From the NCBI GenBank assembly GCA_035650355.1, contig DASRHT010000075.1, positions 1 to 64,000 on the forward strand: a stretch of DNA of 64,000 nucleotides, written 5' to 3'. The translations under genes and the position numbers were made by a program. Shown here piece after piece: positions 25,156 to 33,999 of the stretch (the first letter of the stretch is position 1; each line of letters begins with the position of its first letter). Under the pieces are notes generated by a model. It was not told where the DNA came from. It worked only from the letters and a program-made list of their open reading frames with translations, and did no database searches. This DNA comes from DASRHT01 sp035650355 (GTDB lineage Bacteria > Chloroflexota > Ktedonobacteria > Ktedonobacterales > Ktedonobacteraceae).

Positions 25156-27939
25156 TTATGGAAGAATATCCACTCGGTCTGGATTGATGCCGTTCCAGGT
25201 TGCGTTACTGCTCTGATTGCCCGTGACGCGCACTGTCAGCGTATGTTGGCCTGATGACAGGACCGGGCTAAGGTAGAGCAGCGTGTTCCCGGCGTTGGTG
25301 GCTGCGAAGAAATCCAGCGTAATCTCAGGGCCACCATCAAGCGAGAAGGCTCCGATCCCGTGCGGAGGTCCAACCACCCCGTAGAACGCGATCTGGCTGC
25401 CATTGAAGGTGATGGATACGGTATCGTTGGCGCTATTGTCCCAGCTATTGCTGCCGTTGAAAAAGCCGAGATTGTTCGAGTCGCATGAGGTGCAGTGGTT
25501 CCAGCCGCTCCCCACATAGTTGAACTGGTTGATCCCCGATCCCTGGACGCTATCATCAACAGTAGCCGCGCCACTGAGCGGAACGAGTTGAATGCCGCTG
25601 CACTTGGCGTTATCGACGACGGTTGTGAACTGGATAGTGATGGTACCGCTGGCGCTGGCGGTGGTGGTGAAATTTTTCGCGATAGCCTTGTCGGCTCCAA
25701 CGTTCGCGAAGATATCGAAGTTGGAGAGCACCTGCGTCCCATTGATCGAGACGTTAAAGACGCGCTTTCCGGCTGCGGTCCAGAAAAATTCCGCGAACTG
25801 AAGGCTGACTGCATACCTGGCGTTGGCGCTTAAACCGTTCATAGTGTAGGTAAAGTTGCCGAACCGCTCCGTCTGATAGACCGCCATCGGGGCCGGATTG
25901 CTGACTCCGCTGGTATCAATGCTGGCGGTGGTGGAGGCCGCAGTACCGCCGCTGAAATTGGCGTCCGCGCCGTAGTTGCCGACAGCGCCGCCTCCGCAGT
26001 TAATACTCAAGCTGCCAGGCGTTGTATTAGTTGGAATAACCTCGATCCCATCCACTTTGGCGTAATCGACGACTGGCCTGAACTGGATAGTCAATTGACC
26101 ATTGTTGTCGGCGGTGGGCGTGAACTGCTCGACAATAGCCCTGTCCTTGCCCCCGGTTGCAGCCACGATATCAAAGTTAGAGAGCACCTGGCTGCCATTG
26201 ATGGCAACGTTGAAGACGCGCTGCCCCGCGTTGGTCCAGAAGGTCTCGGCAAAGTGGAGGCGTACTGTATAGGATGCGCCCGCCTGCAAGCCTGGAAAGA
26301 CATAGCTGAAATTGCCGTAACGTTCGTTCTGATAAACGGCTTGTGGAGCCGGATTGTTAATCCCGCTGGTGCTGATCGTATCGGTCACGGTCGCCGTATT
26401 GCTGGAGCCGCCCAGGTAGTAATTGTCCGCCTGGAAATTTCCTATAGCCGAACCGCCGACGCTGATCGCATAGCCACCGTTTGTCAGTGTATTCTGCTGC
26501 GTCCCGCTCCATTTAAAGGTTACGGTCGCGCCTGCCGGGAGGGTATAGTTGAAGCCCTGGTTGCCCCAGAGCACCTGGAATGTGCTGCTGCCGGAGCCGT
26601 TGTTGTGCGCGACGACCACTTTGGAGCCATCGGGATTTTTGAAAGCGACATCTTCGACGCTGCCAACGTTGTTGGAGGTGATATGGAAGGCGCCCGGCAC
26701 GGCAAATTTGCTAAAATGTCCTACCAGATAGTAATCGTTCGTGAGGGTAACGTTGCCCGTGGCCTGATCAACCGTCACCACTCCCAGGCAATCGGGACAG
26801 CCGCCGGTATGTGGGCCATGATTGGGGTCAAGCGCAACATTCCAGAGTTCAACCGTTCTGGAGAAGTTCTGGACTGATTGCATAAATAAATCGATGGTAT
26901 TGATAGGTGCGACCGCCGCCCCCGTCGAGCATTCCGTCTCGTAGACCTCAGAAGTGGGGAAGGAGCTATGGATGCTTGTCATCGACGTTGGACTGCCTGC
27001 ATAACAATGCCAGGAGATGCCCGCGATATCGCCGCGTGTGGTCGTATCGCCCAGCAGCGTGGAGGGGTAGCTTGTATTATCCCAGTTGTGATCGTAAGGG
27101 ATGATCTTGGGACTCAGGCCAGCGCTTGCCAGAGCGGGGCTGAGGTTGTTCTTGATAAAGTTGTTCTCGTCACCTGCGGCCCAGGACATGCCGGGATAAT
27201 TGGTGGGGGCGAAGAGTGGTTCATTCTGAGGAGTGATGGCGTAGATAGGAATGCCCTGCGCCTGGTAAGCCTGAATAAATTTGACGAAATACTGCGCCAG
27301 TGGTCCGTAGTCGGCAAGATTGAGCGTGCCGGTAACACCATTAGAAACACCAATCATGGACCCGTTGGTTTTCATCCAGGCAGGTGGACTCCACGGATTA
27401 GCCATAAATTTGAGATTCGGGTTGAGCGAATGAGCCTGCTGCAACACGGGAATGATGTAAGCCAGGTCGTGATTGATAGAGAAGTTATTGAGGTTGGGAT
27501 CGCTCTGACCGGCGGGCAAATCATCGTAGGAGTAGGGTCCGTTGATAGAGAAATCCGAGGCGCCCATCGGGATACGCACAAAGCTCATGCCAATGCCCTG
27601 ATTGGGATCGAAAAGCTGCTGCATCAGCGTATTACGCTGGCTGGCGCTCATCTTATTAACAATCAGCCAGGCCGAGGAATCGGTTACCGCGGCTCCAAAG
27701 CCATCCATTTGCTGCAACTCCTGGAACTCGTTGACATTGATTGTCGAGGCGTTGCCAGTATTGGAGCCAAAAGTGAGATTTGCCTGCGGCGTTAAGTGAT
27801 TGCTTCCATCGCTGGTTGTCAGCCAGACCTGCACCGTTGGCCCCGCGGCTCTGGTGGTCGTCTGAAAAACAAAAAACGAGCTGAGGAGCAGGCCGCAGAG
27901 CAGTAAAAATACAAGAGAACGACGAGCGTATGTGTTCAT
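25156..27939 (-). CDS. Secreted GH30 glucosidase with two malectin-like domains
   Basis: A 927-residue multidomain enzyme with an N-terminal signal peptide (hydrophobic to TTRAAG near residue 32). Residues about 35-480 form a GH30 barrel and side domain, with the acid/base Glu 240 in TPQNEP and nucleophile Glu 334 in VYETEC. Two malectin-like carbohydrate modules follow (about 490-640 and 645-785: FAETFWTNAGQRVFNV and FAEFFWTAAGKRVFNV), then a C-terminal beta-sandwich (about 790-927). It probably cleaves beta-1,6- or beta-glucosidic links outside the cell. GGAGG lies 5 bases before the ATG. It ends the glucan locus transcribed toward it. Confidence 0.92.
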   Translation of the reverse strand: MNTYARRSLVFLLLCGLLLSSFFVFQTTTRAAGPTVQVWLTTSDGSNHLTPQANLTFGSNTGNASTINVNEFQELQQMDGFGAAVTDSSAWLIVNKMSASQRNTLMQQLFDPNQGIGMSFVRIPMGASDFSINGPYSYDDLPAGQSDPNLNNFSINHDLAYIIPVLQQAHSLNPNLKFMANPWSPPAWMKTNGSMIGVSNGVTGTLNLADYGPLAQYFVKFIQAYQAQGIPIYAITPQNEPLFAPTNYPGMSWAAGDENNFIKNNLSPALASAGLSPKIIPYDHNWDNTSYPSTLLGDTTTRGDIAGISWHCYAGSPTSMTSIHSSFPTSEVYETECSTGAAVAPINTIDLFMQSVQNFSRTVELWNVALDPNHGPHTGGCPDCLGVVTVDQATGNVTLTNDYYLVGHFSKFAVPGAFHITSNNVGSVEDVAFKNPDGSKVVVAHNNGSGSSTFQVLWGNQGFNYTLPAGATVTFKWSGTQQNTLTNGGYAISVGGSAIGNFQADNYYLGGSSNTATVTDTISTSGINNPAPQAVYQNERYGNFSYVFPGLQAGASYTVRLHFAETFWTNAGQRVFNVAINGSQVLSNFDIVAATGGKDRAIVEQFTPTADNNGQLTIQFRPVVDYAKVDGIEVIPTNTTPGSLSINCGGGAVGNYGADANFSGGTAASTTASIDTSGVSNPAPMAVYQTERFGNFTYTMNGLSANARYAVSLQFAEFFWTAAGKRVFNVSINGTQVLSNFDIFANVGADKAIAKNFTTTASASGTITIQFTTVVDNAKCSGIQLVPLSGAATVDDSVQGSGINQFNYVGSGWNHCTSCDSNNLGFFNGSNSWDNSANDTVSITFNGSQIAFYGVVGPPHGIGAFSLDGGPEITLDFFAATNAGNTLLYLSPVLSSGQHTLTVRVTGNQSSNATWNGINPDRVDILP

Positions 27940-28267
27940 ATGAACCTCCTTACGCGAACCGAGCCTTTTGCGCTAAGACCGGTCGCAAGAAACAGCACCA
28001 GTGCAGCATACATTTGAATACACTTCACTCTTTAGTAATATTTTCAGCAAGAACCATGCCCGAATCTGTGCTGACGAAGTGTGTTGAGGAGCAGAGTGGT
28101 ATAGACATAAAGATGACTAGTTGAAAGTGAATGATTGGAGATATGTAAGAGTGTGTAGGAAAAGTGTGTGATGTGTGTTGCGTGTATGTGTATCTGATCG
28201 CGTTTGCAAAAGGACGAATGAAAAAACAACCTTTTCTACGTTTTTTCACTCTATTCTAAAAGAAGGT
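27940..28267. other. Non-coding spacer between GH30 and the ABC permease operon
   Basis: About 330 bp without a convincing ORF. The part near 28090-28200 is rich in alternating GTGT tracts. It should hold the GH30 promoter on the minus strand, but I see no consensus -35/-10 pair I would defend. Confidence 0.4.
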
Positions 28268-29281
28268 CTAAGATCCTCTCGCCTTGCGCAACTTTTTGAA
28301 AAAGAACCTTGTGCTGCTGGCCTCGTTGCGCAGTCGTGGGTTGGCGATCTCGTCGATGCCAAAATTGATGAACGTGAGCGCGGCTCCCAGGATGGCGATG
28401 CAGAGGCCAGGGGGCAAGAACCACCACCACGCCTCTTGCAGGAGAGCAGCGCTATTCGAGGCCGAGAACAGCATATTGCCCCAGGTGGTGCTGGTGATAT
28501 CGCCCAGGCCCAGGTACTCCAGAGCCGTCTCGGCCAGGATCGCGTAGATCACCGTGCCGAAGAACTGCGCTGCCACAATGGCCGTCTCGTTGGGCAGGAT
28601 TTCATAGAAAATGATCCTCCATGTTGACTCGCCAGAAGCTCTGGCCGCCTCCACACAATCCCAGGTGCGCAGCGAGAGCGTCTGCGAGCGCAGTACGCGT
28701 GCTCCCCAGGACCAGCCGGTGACGGTCAGGACAAAGCCAATTGTGAGTGGCCCCTTATAGGGCAGGAAGGCTGCCAGCAGGATTGCCAGCGGCAGCGTTG
28801 GCAGCACCAGGAAGACATTGCTCACCAGCGAAAGCACTTCATCGATCCAGCCGAGAAAGTAGCCAGAAGCCAGGCCCACCAGTACCGAAACAATCGTCGT
28901 CACCAGACCAATCCCCAGCCCCATCAGAACCGAGAAACGAGCGCCCACCACTGTCTGAACAAAGACATCTTCTCCGAAGCTGGTGGTGCCAAACCAGTGC
29001 GTAAGGGATGGCGGTTGGAGGCGGTCCAACGTAATAGCATGCGGGTCCTGTGGGAAAATGATCGGACCAAAAAGGGCTAGCAGGATAAAGAGGGCCAGGA
29101 TCGCCATTCCCACGCTCGCCTTGCGGTTCCCCATCAGCAAACGCCAGGTATCACGCCAGCGTGATGAAACTGCAGGTGTCACTATGGTAGGGGCAATCCC
29201 TTGCGGTTGCCCAGGGGCTGGAGCTGTAGGAACAATCCCTTGTGGCTGCCCTGCCCCTACCGATTGCTTGCGGTTGCTCAT
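28268..29281 (-). CDS. ABC transporter permease, DppC type (oligosaccharide/peptide)
   Basis: A 337-residue permease with six predicted helices, the N-terminal OppC segment (about 45-80) and the EAA-type loop EAARASGESTWRIIFYEILPN near residue 215. The first 40 residues are odd: PQGIVPTAPAPGQPQGIAP is encoded by two copies of the intergenic repeat R1 (29187-29260), so a repeat has been absorbed into the reading frame. It lies 5 bp after the DppB-like gene. With the solute-binding lipoprotein it forms an importer, probably for gluco-oligosaccharides given its neighbours; no ATPase gene is present here. Confidence 0.88.
   Translation of the reverse strand: MSNRKQSVGAGQPQGIVPTAPAPGQPQGIAPTIVTPAVSSRWRDTWRLLMGNRKASVGMAILALFILLALFGPIIFPQDPHAITLDRLQPPSLTHWFGTTSFGEDVFVQTVVGARFSVLMGLGIGLVTTIVSVLVGLASGYFLGWIDEVLSLVSNVFLVLPTLPLAILLAAFLPYKGPLTIGFVLTVTGWSWGARVLRSQTLSLRTWDCVEAARASGESTWRIIFYEILPNETAIVAAQFFGTVIYAILAETALEYLGLGDITSTTWGNMLFSASNSAALLQEAWWWFLPPGLCIAILGAALTFINFGIDEIANPRLRNEASSTRFFFKKLRKARGS
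29187..29260. repeat. Repeat R1, two copies inside a coding sequence
   Basis: GTAGGGGCAATCCCTTGCGG (29187 onward) and GTAGGAACAATCCCTTGTGG (29226 onward) are tandem copies of the dispersed repeat R1. They lie in the 5' end of the DppC-like gene and encode its repetitive PQGI(V/A)PT segment. Confidence 0.75.
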
Positions 29282-29286
29282 AACGA

Positions 29287-30273
29287 TTAATTTCCTCCCA
29301 AACGCACGCGCGGATCAAGCAGAATATAGAGAAAATCGGCCAGGAAGTTCGCGAGCAGGACCGCGAAGCTAATCACCAGGAAGGCCCCCTGCAATAACGC
29401 GTAGTCGTGGTTATCAACCGCCTGCAAGGTGGCATAGCCAATGCCAGGATATGAGAAGACGATCTCGGTGAGCAGGGAGCCGCTCACCACGAAGCCCAGC
29501 GAGAGCGCGAAAGCGGTAATATTTGGCAAGATGGCATTGCGGGCCGCGTACATATACATAATGCGCCGTTGTGTCAGCCCCTTCGCTTCTGCCATCAGGA
29601 CGTAATCCTGGGACAGGGTAGTGACCATCGCATTGCGCATGCCAAGCATCCAGCCGGAGATAGAGCCAATTACAATCGTCAAAGCAGGCAGAAGGGCGTA
29701 CTGTGCCGCGCTCAAAATGAAATCCAGGTTCCATCCCGGCACCGTATTGTCGGTATCATAACCGCCGTGGAGGGGGAACAGGTTGAGCTTTAAGCCCAGG
29801 ATATACAGCAATACGAGTGCCAGCCAGAAATAGGGGATCGCGGAAATAAAGGCGAAGAACGGAGTGAAAAATGCGTCATTGAACGAGCCACGTCGCCAGA
29901 CAACAATTACCCCTAGAATGGTGCCGATGATGAAGCTAATCAGCAGGGAAGTGCCGACCAGCACAAAGGTCCAGGGGAGGTCTTGCGCGAGAACCTGCGT
30001 CACGGGATCAAAACCGTAAGTAATGGAGACGCCTAGGTTGCCATGTAAGAGGTTATTGAGGTACTGCACATACTGGGACCACAGCGGATCGTGATTTACT
30101 CCCAGCGAGATTTCCAGCGCGTGTAATGTCTGGGGCGAGACATGCCCCCTAAGCCGCGACATAAAGATTTGCGCGGGATCGCCCGGGGACAGATGAGGAA
30201 CAATAAAATTGATAGTGACCGAGGCCCAGAGCGCAACAAGATAAAAACCGATGCGACGTAGCAAATGGCGCAT
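29287..30273 (-). CDS. ABC transporter permease, DppB type
   Basis: A 328-residue permease with six helices and the DppB signature: an N-terminal helix followed by SPGDPAQIFMSRLRG, a periplasmic loop with ISLGVNHDPLWSQYVQYL, and the coupling loop AEAKGLTQRRIMYMYAARN. Family length is normal. The ATG at 30273 has AAGGGA 6 bases upstream; the ATG at 30279 would be too close to it. First of two permease genes; together with the solute-binding protein upstream it resembles beta-gluco-oligosaccharide importers of the Opp/Dpp class in thermophiles. Confidence 0.9.
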   Translation of the reverse strand: MRHLLRRIGFYLVALWASVTINFIVPHLSPGDPAQIFMSRLRGHVSPQTLHALEISLGVNHDPLWSQYVQYLNNLLHGNLGVSITYGFDPVTQVLAQDLPWTFVLVGTSLLISFIIGTILGVIVVWRRGSFNDAFFTPFFAFISAIPYFWLALVLLYILGLKLNLFPLHGGYDTDNTVPGWNLDFILSAAQYALLPALTIVIGSISGWMLGMRNAMVTTLSQDYVLMAEAKGLTQRRIMYMYAARNAILPNITAFALSLGFVVSGSLLTEIVFSYPGIGYATLQAVDNHDYALLQGAFLVISFAVLLANFLADFLYILLDPRVRLGGN

Positions 30274-30367
30274 AGACATTCCCTTCCAGGTCTGACTGGA
30301 AACTACTGTTGCCAGGTTATCACAAAACCTTCCATAGTCCCGTGAAACGAAGCTGAAAAAGTGCCGG

Positions 30368-30409
30368 AGATGGATAGAGATGGCTTTTCAGGGTCATCTC
30401 TATCCATCT
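30368..30409 (-). terminator. Hairpin between the solute-binding protein and permease genes
   Basis: Perfect 15-bp arms (AGATGGATAGAGATG and its complement) with a 12-nt loop, followed on the minus strand by CCGGCACTTTTTC. Position after the binding-protein gene suggests an attenuating terminator that keeps binding protein in excess over permeases. Confidence 0.65.
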
Positions 30410-30429
30410 TACATCAGAGACTTGCCAGC

Positions 30430-32130
30430 TTACGAGACTGGCTGAAGGTTCAGGATAACGTACTCAATATCTGGATAGACCGCCGTGCCGGGGGCGGCAT
30501 AGGGATGTGTGGCATCGGGCCAGCCAACGAATTTGGCCGTGCTGTACTGATACCAGTAGGGTTCAGCCGTCAAAGGGATGCTGGGCAACTGTTCCACCAT
30601 GATCTTCTCCAGCCCGTAGATCGCCTGCTTCTGGACAATGGGATCGGTGCTAGAGGCATACTGATCCAGTAGCTGGTCGGTGGCCGGGTTCATCCAGCGC
30701 TCGTAGTTGCTGGGTGCCGGTTGTCCGATGGGGGCGGAATTGGTGCTGCGCAACATGCTATCGTAGATGTAGTAAGGCGTGGGGCCTGGATTGGTCCAGA
30801 GGATGCCCGCGTCATAATCGCCGTTCTGCAATGCATTCGTAAATGCGTCATTGGACATGGCGTTGACGGTGACTTTCATGCCCGCCGCTTGCAGATTCTG
30901 AGCCATCACCTGGCTGTCCGCAACATAATCGGTATAGCCGCTGACCACAATAATGCTAAACGCCAGTTGCTTGCCATTCTTGGTATAAATGCCATCGGAG
31001 CCTTTGGTCCAGCTATCGCTCTCCAGCGTTTGACCTGCCGTTGCGGGGTCATGCTGAAGCTGTATCCCAGCAAACTGTGGATCGATGTAGCTTTGAATGG
31101 ACTGCCCTACCAGCCCGGTTGGGTTGGCCGGAGGCTCGTATCCAGCCTCGCCAATCTTCGAGATATCCTCGCGATTGAGCGCCAGGCTAATAGCTTTGCG
31201 TACCTGCAAATCGTTAAAGGGCGCCCTGGTCAGGTTGAGGTACAGCATCACATCATCGCTGCTGGGGAACCAGTAGTGATTGTGTTGTTTATCGAGGGCC
31301 ACATAGGTTTTATCGAGATTAGGGATGAACAGGTTGGTCCAGTCAATCTGGCCCTTTTGCAGCGCCAGTTGCGCGCTATCGTTGGAGGAGTAAGCCGGGA
31401 TCTTGACTTCGTCCACCTGTAGCTTGCCCGCCTGCCGGAATTTGGGATTTTTGATCAGATCAATCAGTTGCGGCGAGAACGACTTGACGATATAGGGGCC
31501 GGTACCAATCGGGTTGGGATCGGCGTACTGCGCGGGATCACCCTTGACGCTTGACCATGCATGCTTAGAGAGAATAAAAACCTGGCCACCGAGAATCCAG
31601 GTGATGGGATTGAAGGGCTTGCTCAGTGTGACCACAACCGTACTGGAGTCGGGAGCGGCGACATCCTTGACTGCCGCACCAATGCCGGTAAGATCGATAG
31701 AGGGATTTTTCAGGATCAGGTTGAGCGTAAAGACCACATCATCGCTGGTGAAGGGCTGTCCATCGGACCAGATAACGCCCTGGCGCAAATGGAATGTGAT
31801 GCTTTGCGCATCGGTCGCGAGCTGGTAGCTAGAGGCCAGCCACGGATCGATCTTGCCACTCAGACGGTTGACGGAGAGCAGCGTCTCGTAGATCAGGCCC
31901 TGTGTGCCGCTAATCACACTGGGGGAATACGGATTAAAGTTGCGAGGATAGGCATCGGTTTCGTTCGCCAGCATGGTGAGCGAATTGGGATGCGCGGGCC
32001 TCTTGTTGGTGGGGCCTCCGCCACAGGCTGCGAGCACTACCGAGAGGAGTAGTAACAATGATACCAGGAGCATGATAAAGCGGGACGCGCTAAAGCGGGT
32101 CCCTACGGTAAATAAAGAATTGTGAGTCAT
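30430..32130 (-). CDS. ABC transporter solute-binding lipoprotein (SBP_bac_5 family)
   Basis: A 566-residue family-5 solute-binding protein with a lipoprotein signal: a hydrophobic run (about 19-33) and lipobox VLAAC (Cys near 36). Domain signatures include YETLLSVNRLSGKIDPWLASSYQ and WSDGQPFTSDDVVFTLNL. These proteins bind peptides or oligosaccharides; the neighbouring GH1, GH9 and GH30 genes argue for a beta-glucan oligomer. The sequence VGTRFSASRF before the signal helix is encoded by a copy of repeat R2 (32082-32106). AGGAGG lies 6 bases before the ATG. Confidence 0.92.
   Translation of the reverse strand: MTHNSLFTVGTRFSASRFIMLLVSLLLLLSVVLAACGGGPTNKRPAHPNSLTMLANETDAYPRNFNPYSPSVISGTQGLIYETLLSVNRLSGKIDPWLASSYQLATDAQSITFHLRQGVIWSDGQPFTSDDVVFTLNLILKNPSIDLTGIGAAVKDVAAPDSSTVVVTLSKPFNPITWILGGQVFILSKHAWSSVKGDPAQYADPNPIGTGPYIVKSFSPQLIDLIKNPKFRQAGKLQVDEVKIPAYSSNDSAQLALQKGQIDWTNLFIPNLDKTYVALDKQHNHYWFPSSDDVMLYLNLTRAPFNDLQVRKAISLALNREDISKIGEAGYEPPANPTGLVGQSIQSYIDPQFAGIQLQHDPATAGQTLESDSWTKGSDGIYTKNGKQLAFSIIVVSGYTDYVADSQVMAQNLQAAGMKVTVNAMSNDAFTNALQNGDYDAGILWTNPGPTPYYIYDSMLRSTNSAPIGQPAPSNYERWMNPATDQLLDQYASSTDPIVQKQAIYGLEKIMVEQLPSIPLTAEPYWYQYSTAKFVGWPDATHPYAAPGTAVYPDIEYVILNLQPVS
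32082..32106. repeat. Repeat R2, copy within the binding-protein gene
   Basis: CGGGACGCGCTAAAGCGGGT followed by CCCTAC. It matches the intergenic copies at 32156-32180 and 44356-44379 and lies in frame in the signal-peptide region of the solute-binding protein. Confidence 0.7.
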
Positions 32131-32155
32131 CGGGTCCCTCCTGACGCGATAAATC

Positions 32156-32180
32156 GGGACGCGATAGATCGGGTCCCTAC
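32156..32180. repeat. Repeat R2, intergenic copy
   Basis: CGGGACGCGATAGATCGGGT followed by CCCTAC, just upstream of the solute-binding protein gene. A truncated copy (CGGGTCCCTC) at 32131-32140 carries that gene's ribosome site. AGATGTGTTAC follows twice, 30 bp apart (32181 and 32211). Confidence 0.65.
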
Positions 32181-32230
32181 AGATGTGTTACAACAGGGAC
32201 ACGCACTACAAGATGTGTTACGAAAAACCG

Positions 32231-32287
32231 GTAGGGGCAATGACATTGCGATACCCGAACAGGGCAACCGCAAGGGATAGCCCCTAC
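32231..32287. repeat. Repeat R1, chimeric copy that supplies the GH1 stop codon
   Basis: It starts GTAGGGGCA and ends in the inverted core CAGGGCAACCGCAAGGGATA then GCCCCTAC. The TAG stop of the GH1 gene (32284-32286) lies within it. Its inner part (32236-32255) is an exact 20-bp copy of GH1 coding sequence at 32299-32318. Confidence 0.7.
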
Positions 32288-33621
32288 AGTCCATTAGCGG
32301 CAATGACATTGCGATACCAGTGACCGCTGGCCTTGAGAATGCGCTTCTGCGTTGGGTAGTCGATATAGGTGATGCCAAAACGCTTGCTATAGCCCAGAGA
32401 CCACTCGAAGTTATCCATCAGCGACCAGACGGAGTAGCCCGCGAGCGGAACTCCTTCAGCGATGGCGGCGTGGACCTGGAGCAGGTGCTCGCGTAAATAG
32501 TGAATACGACGCGGATCATCAACGCGACCGTCTGCGGTGACTGTATCGGCGAAGGCAGCCCCGTTTTCAACGATGTAGATCGATGGGATATGATACTCCC
32601 GATGCAGACGAGTAAGCATAGCGTAGATACCAGGAGGGTAGACCTCCCAATCCATCTCCGTATATTCAGCTCCCTCTGCTCGCACCGAGCCAAAATCGTT
32701 GAGCGAGCCGGTCGGGCTATGGGTGACAAGCGAGCGTGTATAGTAATTAGCGCCCAGGAAATCCAGCGGGCGTGCGATGATCGCGGCGTCGTCCATCTCC
32801 GTTTGGGGGGCCAGATCGCCTATTTGCGCAAGAATATCGGTGGGATATTCTCCGCGAAAAATAGGATCGAGGAACCAGCGGTGCAGCTTGCCATCCAGGA
32901 AACGAGCGGCGGCCTGGTCTTCTGGCGAAGGCGTTGCAGGATCGATCTGAGTAAAGTTGAGCGTAATGCCGACGCGTGTCTTCTCGTCACCGTTGGCGCG
33001 TAAGATAGGCACTGCCAGGCCATGCGCCAGCAAGAAATGGTGCGAGGTCTGCCACGCGATACGCGCATCTTTGATACCAGGAGCGTGGATGCCGTCTTCA
33101 TACCCTTCAAAAGCGGTAACCGCTGGCTCGTTCAACGTCAACCAGTTGTGGATGCGCCCCTTGAAATGGCGCGAGACAACATCCACATACTCGGCAAACG
33201 CGTAAGCCGTCTCCCTGCTCAGCCAGCCGCCCTGTTCGTCTTGCAGCGCCTGGGGCAGGTCCCAGTGATACAAGGTGGCATATGGCTCAATGCCGGCTTC
33301 TAACAGGCCATCCACCAGACGATCATAGAAATCAAAGCCGCGCGGATTGAGCTTGCCCTTGCCGATTGGGAAGATGCGCGGCCACGCGATGGAGAAGTGA
33401 TAGAGGTGGATGCCGAGCTTTTGCATTAAGCGGATATCTTCTGGATAACGGTGATAGTGGTCGCATGCCACCAGCCCACTGTCGTTATTCAGTGTGTTGC
33501 CGGGTATTGAACAAAAGCGGTCCCAGATGGACTCACCGCGCCCATCTTCGTTCGCAGCTCCCTCGACCTGGTAGCTGTACGTCCCTGCCCCCCAGCGGAA
33601 GCCTGTTGGAAATTGAACCAT
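32284..33621 (-). CDS. GH1 beta-glucosidase
   Basis: A 445-residue GH1 enzyme of normal length without a signal peptide, so cytoplasmic. The acid/base Glu 165 lies in TLNEPAV and the nucleophile Glu 352 in IVENGAA; N-terminal FRWGAGTYSYQVEGA and C-terminal WSLMDNFEWSLGYSKRFG are diagnostic. It would hydrolyse cellobiose and short beta-glucosides brought in by the adjacent importer. An AAAGGGG site precedes the ATG. A consensus promoter lies at 33699-33727. The stop codon falls inside a dispersed repeat, which may have trimmed or replaced the original end. Confidence 0.94.
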   Translation of the reverse strand: MVQFPTGFRWGAGTYSYQVEGAANEDGRGESIWDRFCSIPGNTLNNDSGLVACDHYHRYPEDIRLMQKLGIHLYHFSIAWPRIFPIGKGKLNPRGFDFYDRLVDGLLEAGIEPYATLYHWDLPQALQDEQGGWLSRETAYAFAEYVDVVSRHFKGRIHNWLTLNEPAVTAFEGYEDGIHAPGIKDARIAWQTSHHFLLAHGLAVPILRANGDEKTRVGITLNFTQIDPATPSPEDQAAARFLDGKLHRWFLDPIFRGEYPTDILAQIGDLAPQTEMDDAAIIARPLDFLGANYYTRSLVTHSPTGSLNDFGSVRAEGAEYTEMDWEVYPPGIYAMLTRLHREYHIPSIYIVENGAAFADTVTADGRVDDPRRIHYLREHLLQVHAAIAEGVPLAGYSVWSLMDNFEWSLGYSKRFGITYIDYPTQKRILKASGHWYRNVIAANGL

Positions 33622-33698
33622 AGCCGCCCCTTTTCATTTGTGTTTATATAGTTTGCGACCACATACCATGAAATAATGCTGTCGTATCTTCAATGAAA

Positions 33699-33727
33699 AT
33701 ATTAATTACTTTTCATTTCAATGTCAA
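33699..33727 (-). promoter_or_regulatory. Promoter of the GH1 / ABC importer operon
   Basis: On the minus strand TTGACA (33722-33727), a 17-bp spacer and TAATAT (33699-33704) form a near-consensus promoter 78 bp upstream of GH1. TTTCATTGAA overlaps and follows the -10, and TTTCATGG occurs near 33666-33673; both resemble the TTCATGAA boxes before the divergent lacI-type gene, so co-regulation is likely. Confidence 0.65.
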
Positions 33728-33751
33728 TATGTTTATATTCTCGATCCCAGA

Positions 33752-33823
33752 GCTGTTGCAAAGTCTTTTTTTGCCGCCCCTTGACCCCTGCTTTCTATCT
33801 CGTCTTCCCGACTTTGTAACAGC
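33752..33823. repeat. Inverted-repeat element beside the composite hairpin repeat
   Basis: GCTGTTGCAAAGTC (33752-33765) and GACTTTGTAACAGC (33810-33823) are inverted ends with one mismatch. The interior starting TGCCGCCCCTTGACCC also occurs at the left edge of this window (positions 2-17), so the flank is repeated in the same orientation in both places. Confidence 0.6.
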
Positions 33824-33827
33824 CCAC

Positions 33828-33980
33828 AAGGCTTTCTCAAAAGTCGCGGCACGCGCCTTCGGCGCTTACAGGGAGAGGAAGGTGCAGGCTGTGGGCGCAG
33901 CCCATAGCCTGCACCTTCCTCTCCAGAACGGCTCGCTTGCGGGCCGTTCTGCATGAAAAGACAACTTTTGAGAAACCCTG
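33828..33980. repeat. Composite hairpin repeat, copy 2 (inverted centre)
   Basis: A 153-bp copy of the element at 68-233. It contains the same three hairpins in reverse order and orientation, while the flank to its left (33773-33825) keeps the orientation seen at the window start. Ends are GGCTTTCTCAAAAG and CTTTTGAGAAACCC. Confidence 0.65.
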
Positions 33981-33999
33981 ATGAGATACTAGCTTATCA

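Noticed and set aside
26095..27795. Two long plus-strand ORFs (260 and 275 residues) opposite the GH30 gene
   Set aside because: Antisense shadows of a GC-rich coding sequence; no ribosome sites or recognisable domains.
33693..33956. ORFs on both strands across the composite repeat near 33.8 kb
   Set aside because: Their sequence is that of the hairpin repeat, and similar ORFs arise from its other copy at the window start; not genes.
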